From Endomychus coccineus (taxonomy: Eukaryota > Arthropoda > Insecta > Coleoptera > Endomychidae): a stretch of 64,000 bases of DNA. The DNA is taken from positions 6,333,205 to 6,397,204 of the forward strand of contig OY294069.1 in NCBI GenBank assembly GCA_958510875.1, written 5' to 3'. This document shows positions 45,515-53,760 of this stretch, piece after piece. Within the stretch, counting starts at the first letter, position 1, and every line of letters begins with the position of its first letter. The notes beneath the pieces were generated by a model. That model saw nothing but the letters and a program-made list of their open reading frames with translations. It searched no databases and was not told the DNA's origin. Made by a program: the position numbers and the translations under genes.

Positions 45515-46912
45515 TTCAAGAAATCCATTGTCACACCTATTCTGAAAAAAGGAGATCCTGAAATAGTCAATAATTACAGACCAATCTCGTTGTTGACAAA
45601 CTTCAACAAAATATTTGAGAAAATACTCAAATCCAGATTGATGACATTCATTGACAGATACAATCTGATATCTAACAAGCAATACGGATTCAGGAAAGGT
45701 TTATCAACAAACGACGCGATAGCTGCTCTCACAAGCGAAATATATAAACACATAGACAATAGGTTGCCAGCAATATGTGTATTCCTAGACCTAGCGAAGG
45801 CCTTCGATACTGTTGACCACACTCAGTTATTGGAGACACTAAGTTGCGCAGGTATAAGAGGTAATTCTCAAGAGCTATTAAAAAGCTACCTGACTGGCAG
45901 AAAGCAGGCTGTAAAAATTAACAATGTCCTCAGCACAGAAGCAGAAATTAGTTTTGGGATACCACAAGGCACCGTAATTGGTCCTCTGCTATTTTCCTTA
46001 TATATAAACAGCTTACTTACCCTGACGTGTGGTGGTTTTATCATTAGCTTTGCTGATGACACGGCCATACTCTTTACAGCCGAAAACTGGGAAAAACTGA
46101 AATCAACAGTGGAGGATCAAATTAACATACTTAAAGACTGGTTTGATCACAAATCACTAACAATCAATTTCGAGAAAACGCACTTCTTGCCATTCGCAAG
46201 CTACGGAAACCAGTTGCCGAATTTTGATGAATTAAAGATTAACAATCTCGGAAAAATCATGAAAATTACCAGAGTAAGCCACATCAAATATCTAGGTATC
46301 ACGATAGATCCCCACCTTAGATGGGATATACATGTTAGCAACGTTTCGAAAACTCTCAGGTATATGTTATATAAATTCAAATATCTGAGATCAATCCTCG
46401 ATACAACTCACCTTAAAACGATTTACCACGCCTTAGTACAATCTCGCCTGCAATATGCCATTCTCAGTTGGGGTGGTTTACTTGACACTCACATAAAAAA
46501 AATGGAAGTATTGCAAAAAAAAATACTCAGAATAATGTATTACAAAAAAATAGATTATCCATCAAACTCTATTTTCAGGGATTCACTAGTACTCGATATA
46601 AGACAACTATACATGTATAACATTATATTATTTATTTACAAAAATAAACAAATCCTTCGAAACCTCGAACATAACTACAACACCCGAAATAAATCTAAGG
46701 GCAACGTACAAGTCACTGTAACAAAAAAAAACATTGGACAACAAACATATAATTACCTCAGCAGTAAAATATTCAACTATCTACCTGAAATATATAAGAT
46801 GTATATACGGAAAATAAATAATGTAAACATTGTGAAAAGAATTTTCAAAAGGTATTTGCTAGACCTGAATAGGGATGTTGTTCATAATATAATCGCAAAT
46901 AATAGCGAATAA
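45515..46912 (+). CDS. non-LTR reverse transcriptase, open frame of about 465 codons
   Basis: The frame is open from 45515 (FKKSIVTPILKKGDPE, NNYRPISLLTNF) to the TAA ending at 46912. Motif A is AICVFLDLAKAFDTVDH, motif B is GIPQGTVIGPLLFSLYIN, and motif C is FADDTAIL. IKYLGITIDPHLRWDIHV and LVQSRLQYAILSWGG follow, then a conserved C-terminus with HNYNTRNKSK. With the ATG at 45590 as residue 1, the motif A aspartate is residue 67 and FADD is 154-157. All RT catalytic aspartates are present. The N-terminal endonuclease is missing because of 5' truncation, so no complete protein is encoded. The clade is Jockey/CR1-like, not settled. Confidence 0.85.
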   Translation, partial: FKKSIVTPILKKGDPEIVNNYRPISLLTNFNKIFEKILKSRLMTFIDRYNLISNKQYGFRKGLSTNDAIAALTSEIYKHIDNRLPAICVFLDLAKAFDTVDHTQLLETLSCAGIRGNSQELLKSYLTGRKQAVKINNVLSTEAEISFGIPQGTVIGPLLFSLYINSLLTLTCGGFIISFADDTAILFTAENWEKLKSTVEDQINILKDWFDHKSLTINFEKTHFLPFASYGNQLPNFDELKINNLGKIMKITRVSHIKYLGITIDPHLRWDIHVSNVSKTLRYMLYKFKYLRSILDTTHLKTIYHALVQSRLQYAILSWGGLLDTHIKKMEVLQKKILRIMYYKKIDYPSNSIFRDSLVLDIRQLYMYNIILFIYKNKQILRNLEHNYNTRNKSKGNVQVTVTKKNIGQQTYNYLSSKIFNYLPEIYKMYIRKINNVNIVKRIFKRYLLDLNRDVVHNIIANNSE

Positions 46913-47239
46913 TCAAAGCGTAATACTATATTGTCTACTCATTTTCTACCATCATACTTTATAACTTTATATGACTAGGTTAGATTAGTTAATAAGTCAG
47001 TTTTTAAGCGCCTTACCCACTAATTGAATATGTTAACGTAATAACGAAAAGAGGGCCAAAAAAAAAAATATATATATATATATTATATACACATATATGT
47101 GCAGATCATGTCTTACCAGGAATAGTAACCACGCACAACTTCGGTTTTAGTGGGATTCCCCATGTTTATCTGTAAGAAACGTCTTATCTTCATTATAAAG
47201 ATTGCATTATATATTGTATATCGATATTTACAGAATAAA

Positions 47240-47240
<1 letters not shown>

Positions 47241-47278
<38 letters not shown>
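47241..47278 (+). repeat. (ATT)n tail of the non-LTR element
   Basis: Twelve ATT units follow AATAAAC; such short repeats mark the 3' end of several insect non-LTR families. Confidence 0.85.
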
Positions 47279-47910
47279 CTGCGTGGTGCCATGATAATCG
47301 GATAGAATTTAATATTGGTAAATGTGAGAGTGTAGCGTTTGGTAGGTCACTGCATGGATTTCTTTGTAGATATTTAGTTCACGGTGTTCTGCCGAGTACT
47401 GTCGACGTAGTTGATGATTTGGGTTTGCGATTAGATGAACATATGAGTTTAGTGCAACACTAATACGATATGGTTATGAACAAAGGAATGAAGATACTGG
47501 GTTTCATTATTCGGAATGCTTGGGATTTTAATAATATAAATGCTCTCAAATATTTATGTATTGCATTGGTTAGAAGCATATTGGAATACTGTTCTCCGGT
47601 ATATGGTCTCCTTATTATGACGTGCATGCTCGTGGAATAGAGCGCGTGCAGATACGACTTTTACGTCTCATCTAAGATGGGCATATCTTCTCTTGACTAC
47701 TCTGCGACTTTTATGAGGTCGATTTTAAATTTGGAAACGCTGGAAAGTCGTAGGGATCATGCCGATTCGTGTATTTTGCATAAAATTTTAAACGGTACCA
47801 TTGACTGCTCTTCGCTACTTGATCATGTCGGGCTTCACGCTCCTCCAAGGAGAGTTAGAAATTTCGATTTGTTTCATAGCGCTATTCATGGAACCAAATT
47901 ATGGGGGTAA
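47279..47910 (+). pseudogene. older Jockey-like RT, right half
   Basis: It continues the RT left at 45510: WCHDNRIEFNIGKCESVAFG, LGLRLDEHMSLVQH, RSILEYCSPVYG and a C-terminal segment with ILNGTIDCSSLLDHVGLH and APPRRVRNFDLFHSAIHG. Stops and frameshifts are present. A relative is the retroposon inside mariner (30343-31608). Confidence 0.85.
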
Positions 47911-47974
47911 TGAATACGGTGATATTTGTCATGCAGTGGACAATATAGTACAATATCTTAACTAGAAATAGTAT

Positions 47975-48099
47975 ATTGTACAACAAGTGAGAAAAACGAC
48001 ATATTTCTCACGAGCGCAGAAGTTTGTTGGCACGAGCCGAAGGCGAGTATCGCAAATCAAGCGAGTGAGAAATATGTCGTTTTCTCACGAATTGTACAT
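47975..48099. repeat. hairpin flanking the recombinase element
   Basis: The arm ATTGTACAACAAGTGAGAAA...ATATTTCTCAC (47975-48011) pairs with GTGAGAAATATGTCG...TCTCACGAATTGTACATT (48065-48100); a 16-base core is perfectly complementary. The loop contains CGAGCCGAAGGCGAG. Half of the palindrome motif (ATATTTCTCAC) recurs near the other end of the element at 49596. Confidence 0.8.
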
Positions 48100-48104
48100 T
48101 GTAC

Positions 48105-48120
48105 TTTTTCTACGGGTGCG
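48105..48120. repeat. left short inverted repeat of the recombinase element
   Basis: TTTTTCTACGGGTGCG; 14 of 16 bases are complementary to 49667-49682. Confidence 0.65.
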
Positions 48121-48191
48121 TTGTTTTCAAGTATTGAAAATTAAAATACATATACAATAATACTTGTATGTCATTAACTCATTTTTATATT

Positions 48192-48875
48192 TTATTTAAA
48201 ATAGTAATTAACAGTTATATTTGAACCATTTTGTAAAGTAATTCCTGGTAGGTTGTTTTGTTTCAACATGTTTTCGGTAATTGAAATATTAGCTGCGGTC
48301 GAAGTTGAACTTGATGGGGACACGTACTGAGCTTCCACAGCATTGTTGTGTTCAGGTTCTAATGGCACTGGAGGCTGAATGGATTCTACTATACTTTTTG
48401 AAATTTTCATTTTGTTAGCTATGGAGTTGTCGATATAAAATTCAGCAACATTGCTGGATTTCCAACCCCCATGGCGTTTTAAAGTTAAAAGATCTGCCCT
48501 TGCATTAACTAAAATAGTCGCAGATGACCTTCGAAAACAGTGGCCAGTATATAATTCAGGGTTCGGTAATTGCAAAAATTTCGCTATTTCTTTCCCCATG
48601 GTGCCAAATTTATTTATCCCCACAGGCTGTTTCGTACATTTGCTATTTTTGTAATTTAAAAAAAAACTTGTTTCATTTGTGCATGGTCGAAGCTTCACAT
48701 ATTTTTTGTAAATTTGGTAGAATTCTTCTGTGACTGTGAAATTTCTAGGAACCTTGGTTTTAGTATCGGGTAATTTTATTAAAAGGGGCGAATTAAGATC
48801 TTCCATGTCACCAATTTTTAATTTTCGAAGTTCATCACAACGGCATGCCCCTGTAAAGCCAATAACTAAAGCAGC
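48192..48875 (-). CDS. tyrosine recombinase, catalytic domain exon
   Basis: The exon is entered from a pyrimidine-rich acceptor ending TTTCAG. It reads FTGACRCDEL (catalytic Arg I, exon residue 12), a K in the TKTKVPRNF hairpin, YTGHCFRRSSAT (His-x-x-Arg, residues 112 and 115), LKRHGGWKSS (His, residue 135) and NVAEFYID (nucleophile Tyr, residue 147). A Ser/Thr- and Pro-rich tail of about 80 residues ends at the TAA. The five catalytic positions R-H-R-H-Y of tyrosine recombinases are thus all present. The GACRCDEL and HGGW style suits Crypton-type recombinases. The enzyme would cut and rejoin DNA in the nucleus. Confidence 0.8.
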   Translation of the reverse strand, partial: AALVIGFTGACRCDELRKLKIGDMEDLNSPLLIKLPDTKTKVPRNFTVTEEFYQIYKKYVKLRPCTNETSFFLNYKNSKCTKQPVGINKFGTMGKEIAKFLQLPNPELYTGHCFRRSSATILVNARADLLTLKRHGGWKSSNVAEFYIDNSIANKMKISKSIVESIQPPVPLEPEHNNAVEAQYVSPSSSTSTAANISITENMLKQNNLPGITLQNGSNITVNYYFK

Positions 48876-48923
48876 CTGAAATCAAAACCAAACATTCATT
48901 TTCCGATAACAATTTAAAAATTT

Positions 48924-49334
48924 TCAATCAGGTGCATCTTTTAAAAATTGTTGAATTTCTTCAGAAGTTAATGTTTTTGACTGTTTTGGAACATATTTTT
49001 CAGATTTGCGTTTCAAAAATGCACGTAGTTTTACGTATTTTGATATATCAACACAGTTTTTAATCATTAAGGTACTCCTTAGCATCGAGTACTGATACCA
49101 TAATGTTGATGATTCCAATCTTCTTGACAACTCTTCAAAATAAACTAACAAGGTATTTTCGGAACAAGAATTTATCTTGGCTTTCATTTTCCAGTCCATA
49201 AAGTTTCTGTAAGCGATTTCATATTTTTCTCTTGATGTGCTTGGTAGCAAATTATTGCAAACATCTATTGCTTTCTGAATAATTTCTGGAGGTGTATTTT
49301 CCGACTCTAAATCTTCGTATTCCATTATATTCAA
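48924..49334 (-). CDS. tyrosine recombinase, N-terminal core-binding exon
   Basis: From MNIMEYEDLESENTPPEI the frame runs 136 codons. It contains TSREKYEIAYRNFMDWKMKA, LLVYFEELSRRL and LWYQYSMLRSTLMI, the helical core-binding (SAM-like) domain that precedes the catalytic domain, then LTSEEIQQFLKDAPD. It stops at TGA (48924-48926) about 50 bases before the catalytic exon. An acceptor is clear at 48876, but I could not find an in-frame GT donor. Either the intron is unusual (a GC donor lies at GCACCT) or a stop or frameshift has broken the gene here. Confidence 0.75.
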   Translation of the reverse strand: MNIMEYEDLESENTPPEIIQKAIDVCNNLLPSTSREKYEIAYRNFMDWKMKAKINSCSENTLLVYFEELSRRLESSTLWYQYSMLRSTLMIKNCVDISKYVKLRAFLKRKSEKYVPKQSKTLTSEEIQQFLKDAPD

Positions 49335-49597
49335 TATTTAATGAATCCGAACTGTTTATATTATAACAAATAACAATAAAACTATTTTCGTTGGGTAAGT
49401 TGACAGCAATAATTATGCAGTGCTTCGGTTTTGTTGTTATAGAAACGCCAACAATGGGCTACTTGGATATTGCACGCGAATCGTCGGCGTAGCGTTGTCA
49501 ACGTGGAGAACCTGTCATATCAATCTGACATGTAACAATTCATGACTGACTTGGGTTATCGTGATAACAGAAATTACATCTCACTGTATTGGCGGAT

Positions 49598-49618
49598 ATT
49601 TCTCACTGCGTGAGAAAT
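49598..49618. repeat. 21-base palindrome near the right end of the recombinase element
   Basis: ATTTCTCAC-TGC-GTGAGAAAT: nine-base perfect arms. The arm sequence equals the core of the hairpin at 47975-48099, so both ends share a candidate recombinase-binding motif. Confidence 0.75.
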
Positions 49619-49666
49619 CTTTCGTTTTGAACGTATGAAAGCGATGAGAGAAGTGGCACATTGTAT

Positions 49667-49682
49667 AGCATCCGTAGAAAAA
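49667..49682. repeat. right short inverted repeat of the recombinase element
   Basis: AGCATCCGTAGAAAAA, inverse of the left repeat with two differences. Confidence 0.65.
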
Positions 49683-49689
49683 TATCATT

Positions 49690-50280
49690 TTTATATGTCG
49701 ATAATTATTAATTAATGACAGACAACACTTAAGCCATCAACAAAACCGCGGACAACAGTTTGTATTTATATGATACATTCTTACTATGGTGATTGGAATG
49801 ATAAAAATGAGGTACACTTTGTATACATGGAAATTAAGACAATTTAGTATATAAATATAAGATTCCTATATCATTTGCCTTTGTGTTGAGTCTTAAGATC
49901 GTGTCTTTGTCTCATTCACTATTGCTACGTAGTCTTCGGCTGAATTTTTTCACAAAGCTATACTTTTATTGCATCTCAGGTTGGAGCGAGTCCCAGGTTT
50001 GCTCATTTCCTGGAATTGGTTGAAGGTACAAAAATGATCGTCTTTGTACTAGCCACTTTATTTCTGCTACCCTCGACCATCGCCCCTTAAATGATGATCG
50101 GTGTCATTGTTGCCACGCACATCATTCGCATGTGTTTTAACACACAAACTGCATATTATTCTTCAGCCACTACATCCCTATCTCTGACTAAAACTTTGGA
50201 ACATTATAGATGAACAGATAGACATATTAAAATATGAATATGGCCCTGTAAAGATCCACTAAAATTTGTTTTTGTTTCAG
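49690..50280. other. upstream of the GPCR exon
   Basis: No supported feature until a pyrimidine-rich tract ending TTTGTTTCAG at 50280, which looks like a splice acceptor for the following exon. If real, this is intron and a 5' UTR exon lies further upstream. Confidence 0.45.
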
Positions 50281-50458
50281 GTCTAGATCGGGGGAAAGAC
50301 AACTATTGAAGTTATCACGTATCACCGGAGGCCCTCGAACACGCAACTTTCAATATATCGATTAAATATCCGTCACGGTCGCCACAAATCCCAATAATGA
50401 TATAATTCAAGCCGAACCAAAGGATCGATATTGAGTCAGACCGCATACAGACGCAAAA
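50281..50458 (+). other. probable 5' UTR of the GPCR gene
   Basis: Lies between the putative acceptor at 50280 and the start codon. It contains stops in all frames before the ATG and no other obvious signal. The start context is CAAAAATGA, with A at -3. Confidence 0.5.
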
Positions 50459-50660
50459 ATGAGAACCACGATGAGTGAATTCAACATCACAACAACGTCG
50501 GATTCTGCAGTAACTATGAGCATCTTCGCGGCTACAAATGCCACTAGACCTAACCCAAACTCAACGTTCGACGAAGACGAGTTCTACATATATGACCAAG
50601 TCTACATAAGGGTCATATTCATCTCTCTCTATACGATCGTGTTTTGTTTGTGCTTCTTCG
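50459..50660 (+). CDS. TrissinR: neuropeptide GPCR (trissin-receptor-like), first coding exon
   Basis: The exon encodes an extracellular N-terminus with three N-glycosylation sites (NIT, NAT, NST), an acidic stretch DEDEFYIYDQ and the hydrophobic start of TM1 (VIFISLYTIVFCLCFFG). It ends after the first base of a Gly codon at a good donor, G|GTAAGTAT (50661). Joined to the exon at 59292 it gives FFGNLLVIL, the class A signature with Asn 1.50. The receptor would sit in the neuronal plasma membrane and couple to G proteins. The trissin receptor assignment comes from remembered similarity of TM1-TM2; another peptide receptor is possible. Confidence 0.7.
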
Positions 50661-50929
50661 GTAAGTATCTATTAGCATTTATACTCAAATACAAACCACA
50701 CTTCTAACGAGTTTCTCGCGCCGGCTGTGATATTAGCTGGCAAAGTTAGATCGCTTATTGTTTATGTTTTGTGCTCACTTCTCACTGTAATAGAGTATAT
50801 TATCAAGACGGAGTGAGCGTTAGCCAACAAAATCGTTTCTTGGTTCAGTAGAGTTATTTGACGAATGTATGTTCTCGTATAGCGGCCAAATGGTAAATGC
50901 AATCCACTTGGATTTTTGCCACAAACTAG

Positions 50930-51974
50930 ATATGATGCTCGAAATGTATTGGCATATAGAAAGAGATGTAAATAATCGTTTTGTAGGAAAAAATAAATTA
51001 CTTTCTAATCAACAGTTCGGGTTTACTCAAGGGAAGAGTACTGAAGATGTCGTACATCTTCTAACTAAAAATGCTTATAACAGCTTGAATAATGGGAAAC
51101 AATTGCTATGCATATTTATTGACTTGCAAAAGTCCTTGTGTCCCATCACTCATTGTTGAGAAAAATGGAAAGTATGGGATTCAGGGGAATAGCACTCAGA
51201 TTGATGATAAAAGTTATCTTACGAATAGGAAACAAATAGTTCATAATGATACATCCCAGAGTAATTCACTAGAATTAGCATGCGGAGAGCCGCAAGGGCC
51301 TGTGTAAGGTCCTATTCTCTTTAATATTCATCTGAACGAGTTATTCAGCGTTCCAATTGAAGGTATTATTATTGCTTTTGCGGATGATGCAGCGATGTAC
51401 TATGAAGATGTTTCCTGGGATGAGCTGAAACATAGAGTGAAAACAAATGTAAAGAAAACATTTAATTGGTTCTCACAAAACCGATTCACGGTAAATCTGA
51501 ATAAAACTGTGTGTAAATAGAAATACATGAAGTTACAAAGCATACTTACCTAGGAGTAGTTTTCGACATTTGAGATGGGCTGAGCAAATTAAATTCCTAT
51601 TGAAGAAATTGAGATACGTCTTGTGCAGATTTAAACAATTGAAAGAAATAGAGTTGGATGTAAAATATCTGGCAATAGTATATCATGCTCTGGTAAAAAG
51701 CCAACTGAGATATGGGATAATCCCTTGGGGATCTGTATAAAAAGTGTATCTTAGCAGATTAGAAGTAATTCAGAAACGAATAATAAAAATAACATACAAT
51801 AACAAACTTTCTTACTCATCGGATCAACTTTTTAAAGACTCTAAGTTCATGGATATTCGACAAATAGTTTACTATCAAGTGGCTGTTTTTGAACAGAACT
51901 ATAATATTTTTTTGTAAAAATGAAACTTGACATGGCTCGTTTTTGCAAGTAAGTCTAATAGTACTGTCTGTAAA
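50930..51974 (+). pseudogene. non-LTR RT remnant, left part (split by a foldback element)
   Basis: It reads LLSNQQFGFTQGKSTEDVVH, then LCIFIDLQKS (motif A, altered), a frame change to FRGIALRLMIKSYLTNRKQIV, GEPQGPV (motif B) and IIIAFADDAAMYYED (motif C). A degraded thumb follows. The same element's C-terminus lies at 53330-53560, beyond an inserted foldback element. Several stops and frameshifts. Confidence 0.8.
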
Positions 51975-53255
51975 GAAAAAAATTCCTTTTGTATGATGTT
52001 CTATGGACGATGAAGGTCATTCGTGACTACTGAGCGACTCTTCAATCTCGCCCAATTCACCCCTATACGCTAAATTAACCCTATTATCAACCTCATCTTT
52101 GAGATAATTTTTAATTTATCAAAACATGAAAATTAAGCCTCCAAAATGGGTTGTAGGAGGTTTTTTGGGTTGCTGAACACGAATCCGTGGGCATTTTCCC
52201 GGAAAATTCATTCAATGACTGAAAAATCAAGAAAATTTGATAATTTTCACATAAATTTACTCATTTTTCACGTGCCTATTGTTTTATACTTAATAGAGGT
52301 TGACATTCGAGTATTGCAACCCAGAGTAGTAAAAAACCAGGAAAATTTGCGGTAAACTGGAAATTATCATGTGATAGGGGTCACAATAGGTGTTTTTTGA
52401 TCTCTGATTACGGATTTGCTAATTGAAAAGTTCGAAAATATTATTTTCTGGAAAACCGCTCAAAGTTTTACAATATATTCTCCTTTTTTTATGGAATTTT
52501 TTGAGTGCCGTGTTGAATTACGTTTATGTTTTCTATGTCCATGTTAAATTACAAACATTGAAAGTAATGCCAAAAAAACAATTATTTGGAAATTCCGGAA
52601 AAAACTAAGAAGATTACATCGTGTTTTTCCTTGTAATTTTCTTTGATTTTTCCGGAATTTTTGGATAATTATTTTTTTGGCATTACTTTTAATTTTTGTA
52701 TAATTTAACGTAAAACATCGAAAACATAAACGTAAATCAACACGACACTCAAAAATTCCATTGAAAAAAGGAGATTTCGTAATGAAATTTTCCACGTTTT
52801 TCCGGAAAATGATATTTTTGAGCTTTGTAATTAGCAAATTCATAATCAGCGACCATAAAAACCCCCTATAGTGACTTATCACACGATAATTTCAATGACA
52901 TTAGTGTTTTTCCTTGTAATTTTCTTTGATTTTTCTGGAATTTCCAAATAATTATTTTTTTGGCATTCGACACTCAAAAAATTCCATTGAAAAAAGGAGA
53001 TTTCATAATGAAATTTTCTACTTTTGTCCGGAAAATGATATTTTTGAACTTTTAATTAGCAAATTCGTAATCAGGGACCAAATAAACCCCTATAGTGACC
53101 TATCACACGATAATTTTGATGACATGGAAAGAATTTCTTTTCCGGTTTTCCACAGTTTTCCGTAATAATTTAGAATTGGGGGAGATTAAAGAAGCGCTCA
53201 ATAGTCACGAATGACCTTCACGGTCCATAGAACAGCATGCAAAAAGAATTTTTTC
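51975..53255. mobile_element. foldback DNA element with terminal and internal palindromes
   Basis: The left end from GAAAAAAATTC followed by ATGTTCTATGGAC and GAAGGTCATTCGTGACTA is repeated in inverse form at the right end (TAGTCACGAATGACCTTCA, GTCCATAGAACA...GAATTTTTTC), over about 75 bp. Inside, about 52390-52610 and 52610-52870 form a near-perfect palindrome (for example GGAGATTTCGTAATGAAATT and its partners), and about 52905-53110 is a third partial copy. No coding capacity; a target duplication was not found. Confidence 0.8.
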
Positions 53256-53319
53256 CGATTCGACCTCCTGCAACGAAGTTAGTAAGTTTCCCACTTTACA
53301 GCCTGGACAATATATGAAA

Positions 53320-53760
53320 AAAAATGGACTGCAACAGGCTTCACATACTCCTAATACTAGATATAGGAAATCTAAATTGAGACTACCAGCCATGAATAAA
53401 GTTAAGGGACAAAGAACTATTTATACCTGGCGCCTAAAATATATAACACCGTACCAGATGATCTTAAATATATTAAAAATGTGAAAGTTACAAAATAAAA
53501 GTTAAGGAAAACATACTGAACTGTGATAGTCAAGAAATAGATAAAATAATTAAGAATGAAGTGTAATTATGAATAGTATTGAGACTTAATAAAATTAAAA
53601 TTAATATAAATATTAATTGTTGTTGTATCGTAGGATTGGTTTAAAATTAATTACATTTATTGATTAATTGTGGTTTATGATATCAATATTACATTGTATA
53701 TATGTATATGTGTATATATGTATGTACATGTGTAAATGTATGCATATGGACACAGAATAA
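53320..53760 (+). pseudogene. non-LTR remnant, C-terminus and 3' end (right part)
   Basis: HTPNTRYRKSKLRLPAMNK, then LAPKIYNTVPDDLKYIKNVK (one frame change) form the conserved C-terminal segment of Jockey-like elements and complete the copy begun at 50930. A TG/TA-rich 3' region follows (53695-53750), like that at 39360-39402. Confidence 0.7.

Larger units (their letters stand above)
45511..47278 (+). mobile_element. 5'-truncated non-LTR retrotransposon, well preserved
   Basis: It starts inside the RT fingers at about 45511 and ends with an (ATT)12 tail at 47241-47278, just after AATAAAC. It is 5'-truncated, lacking the endonuclease and any ORF1. It lies inside the older RT copy described on both sides. 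No clear target duplication could be found. Confidence 0.85.
47975..49682 (-). mobile_element. Crypton-like tyrosine recombinase element (proposed)
   Basis: A minus-strand recombinase gene sits between short inverted repeats, TTTTTCTACGGGTGCG at 48105-48120 and AGCATCCGTAGAAAAA at 49667-49682. Beyond the left one is a strong hairpin (47975-48099), and inside the right one is the palindrome 49598-49618. Both sides contain ATATTTCTCAC. Cryptons are known to carry a tyrosine recombinase but are not generally described with inverted termini, so the borders are my inference. Confidence 0.6.

Noticed and set aside
45452..46068. Minus-strand frames of 60 to 82 codons
   Set aside because: Antisense shadows of the well-preserved non-LTR RT.
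48451..48733. Plus-strand frames of 67 and 69 codons
   Set aside because: They lie antisense to the tyrosine recombinase catalytic exon and have no domain of their own.
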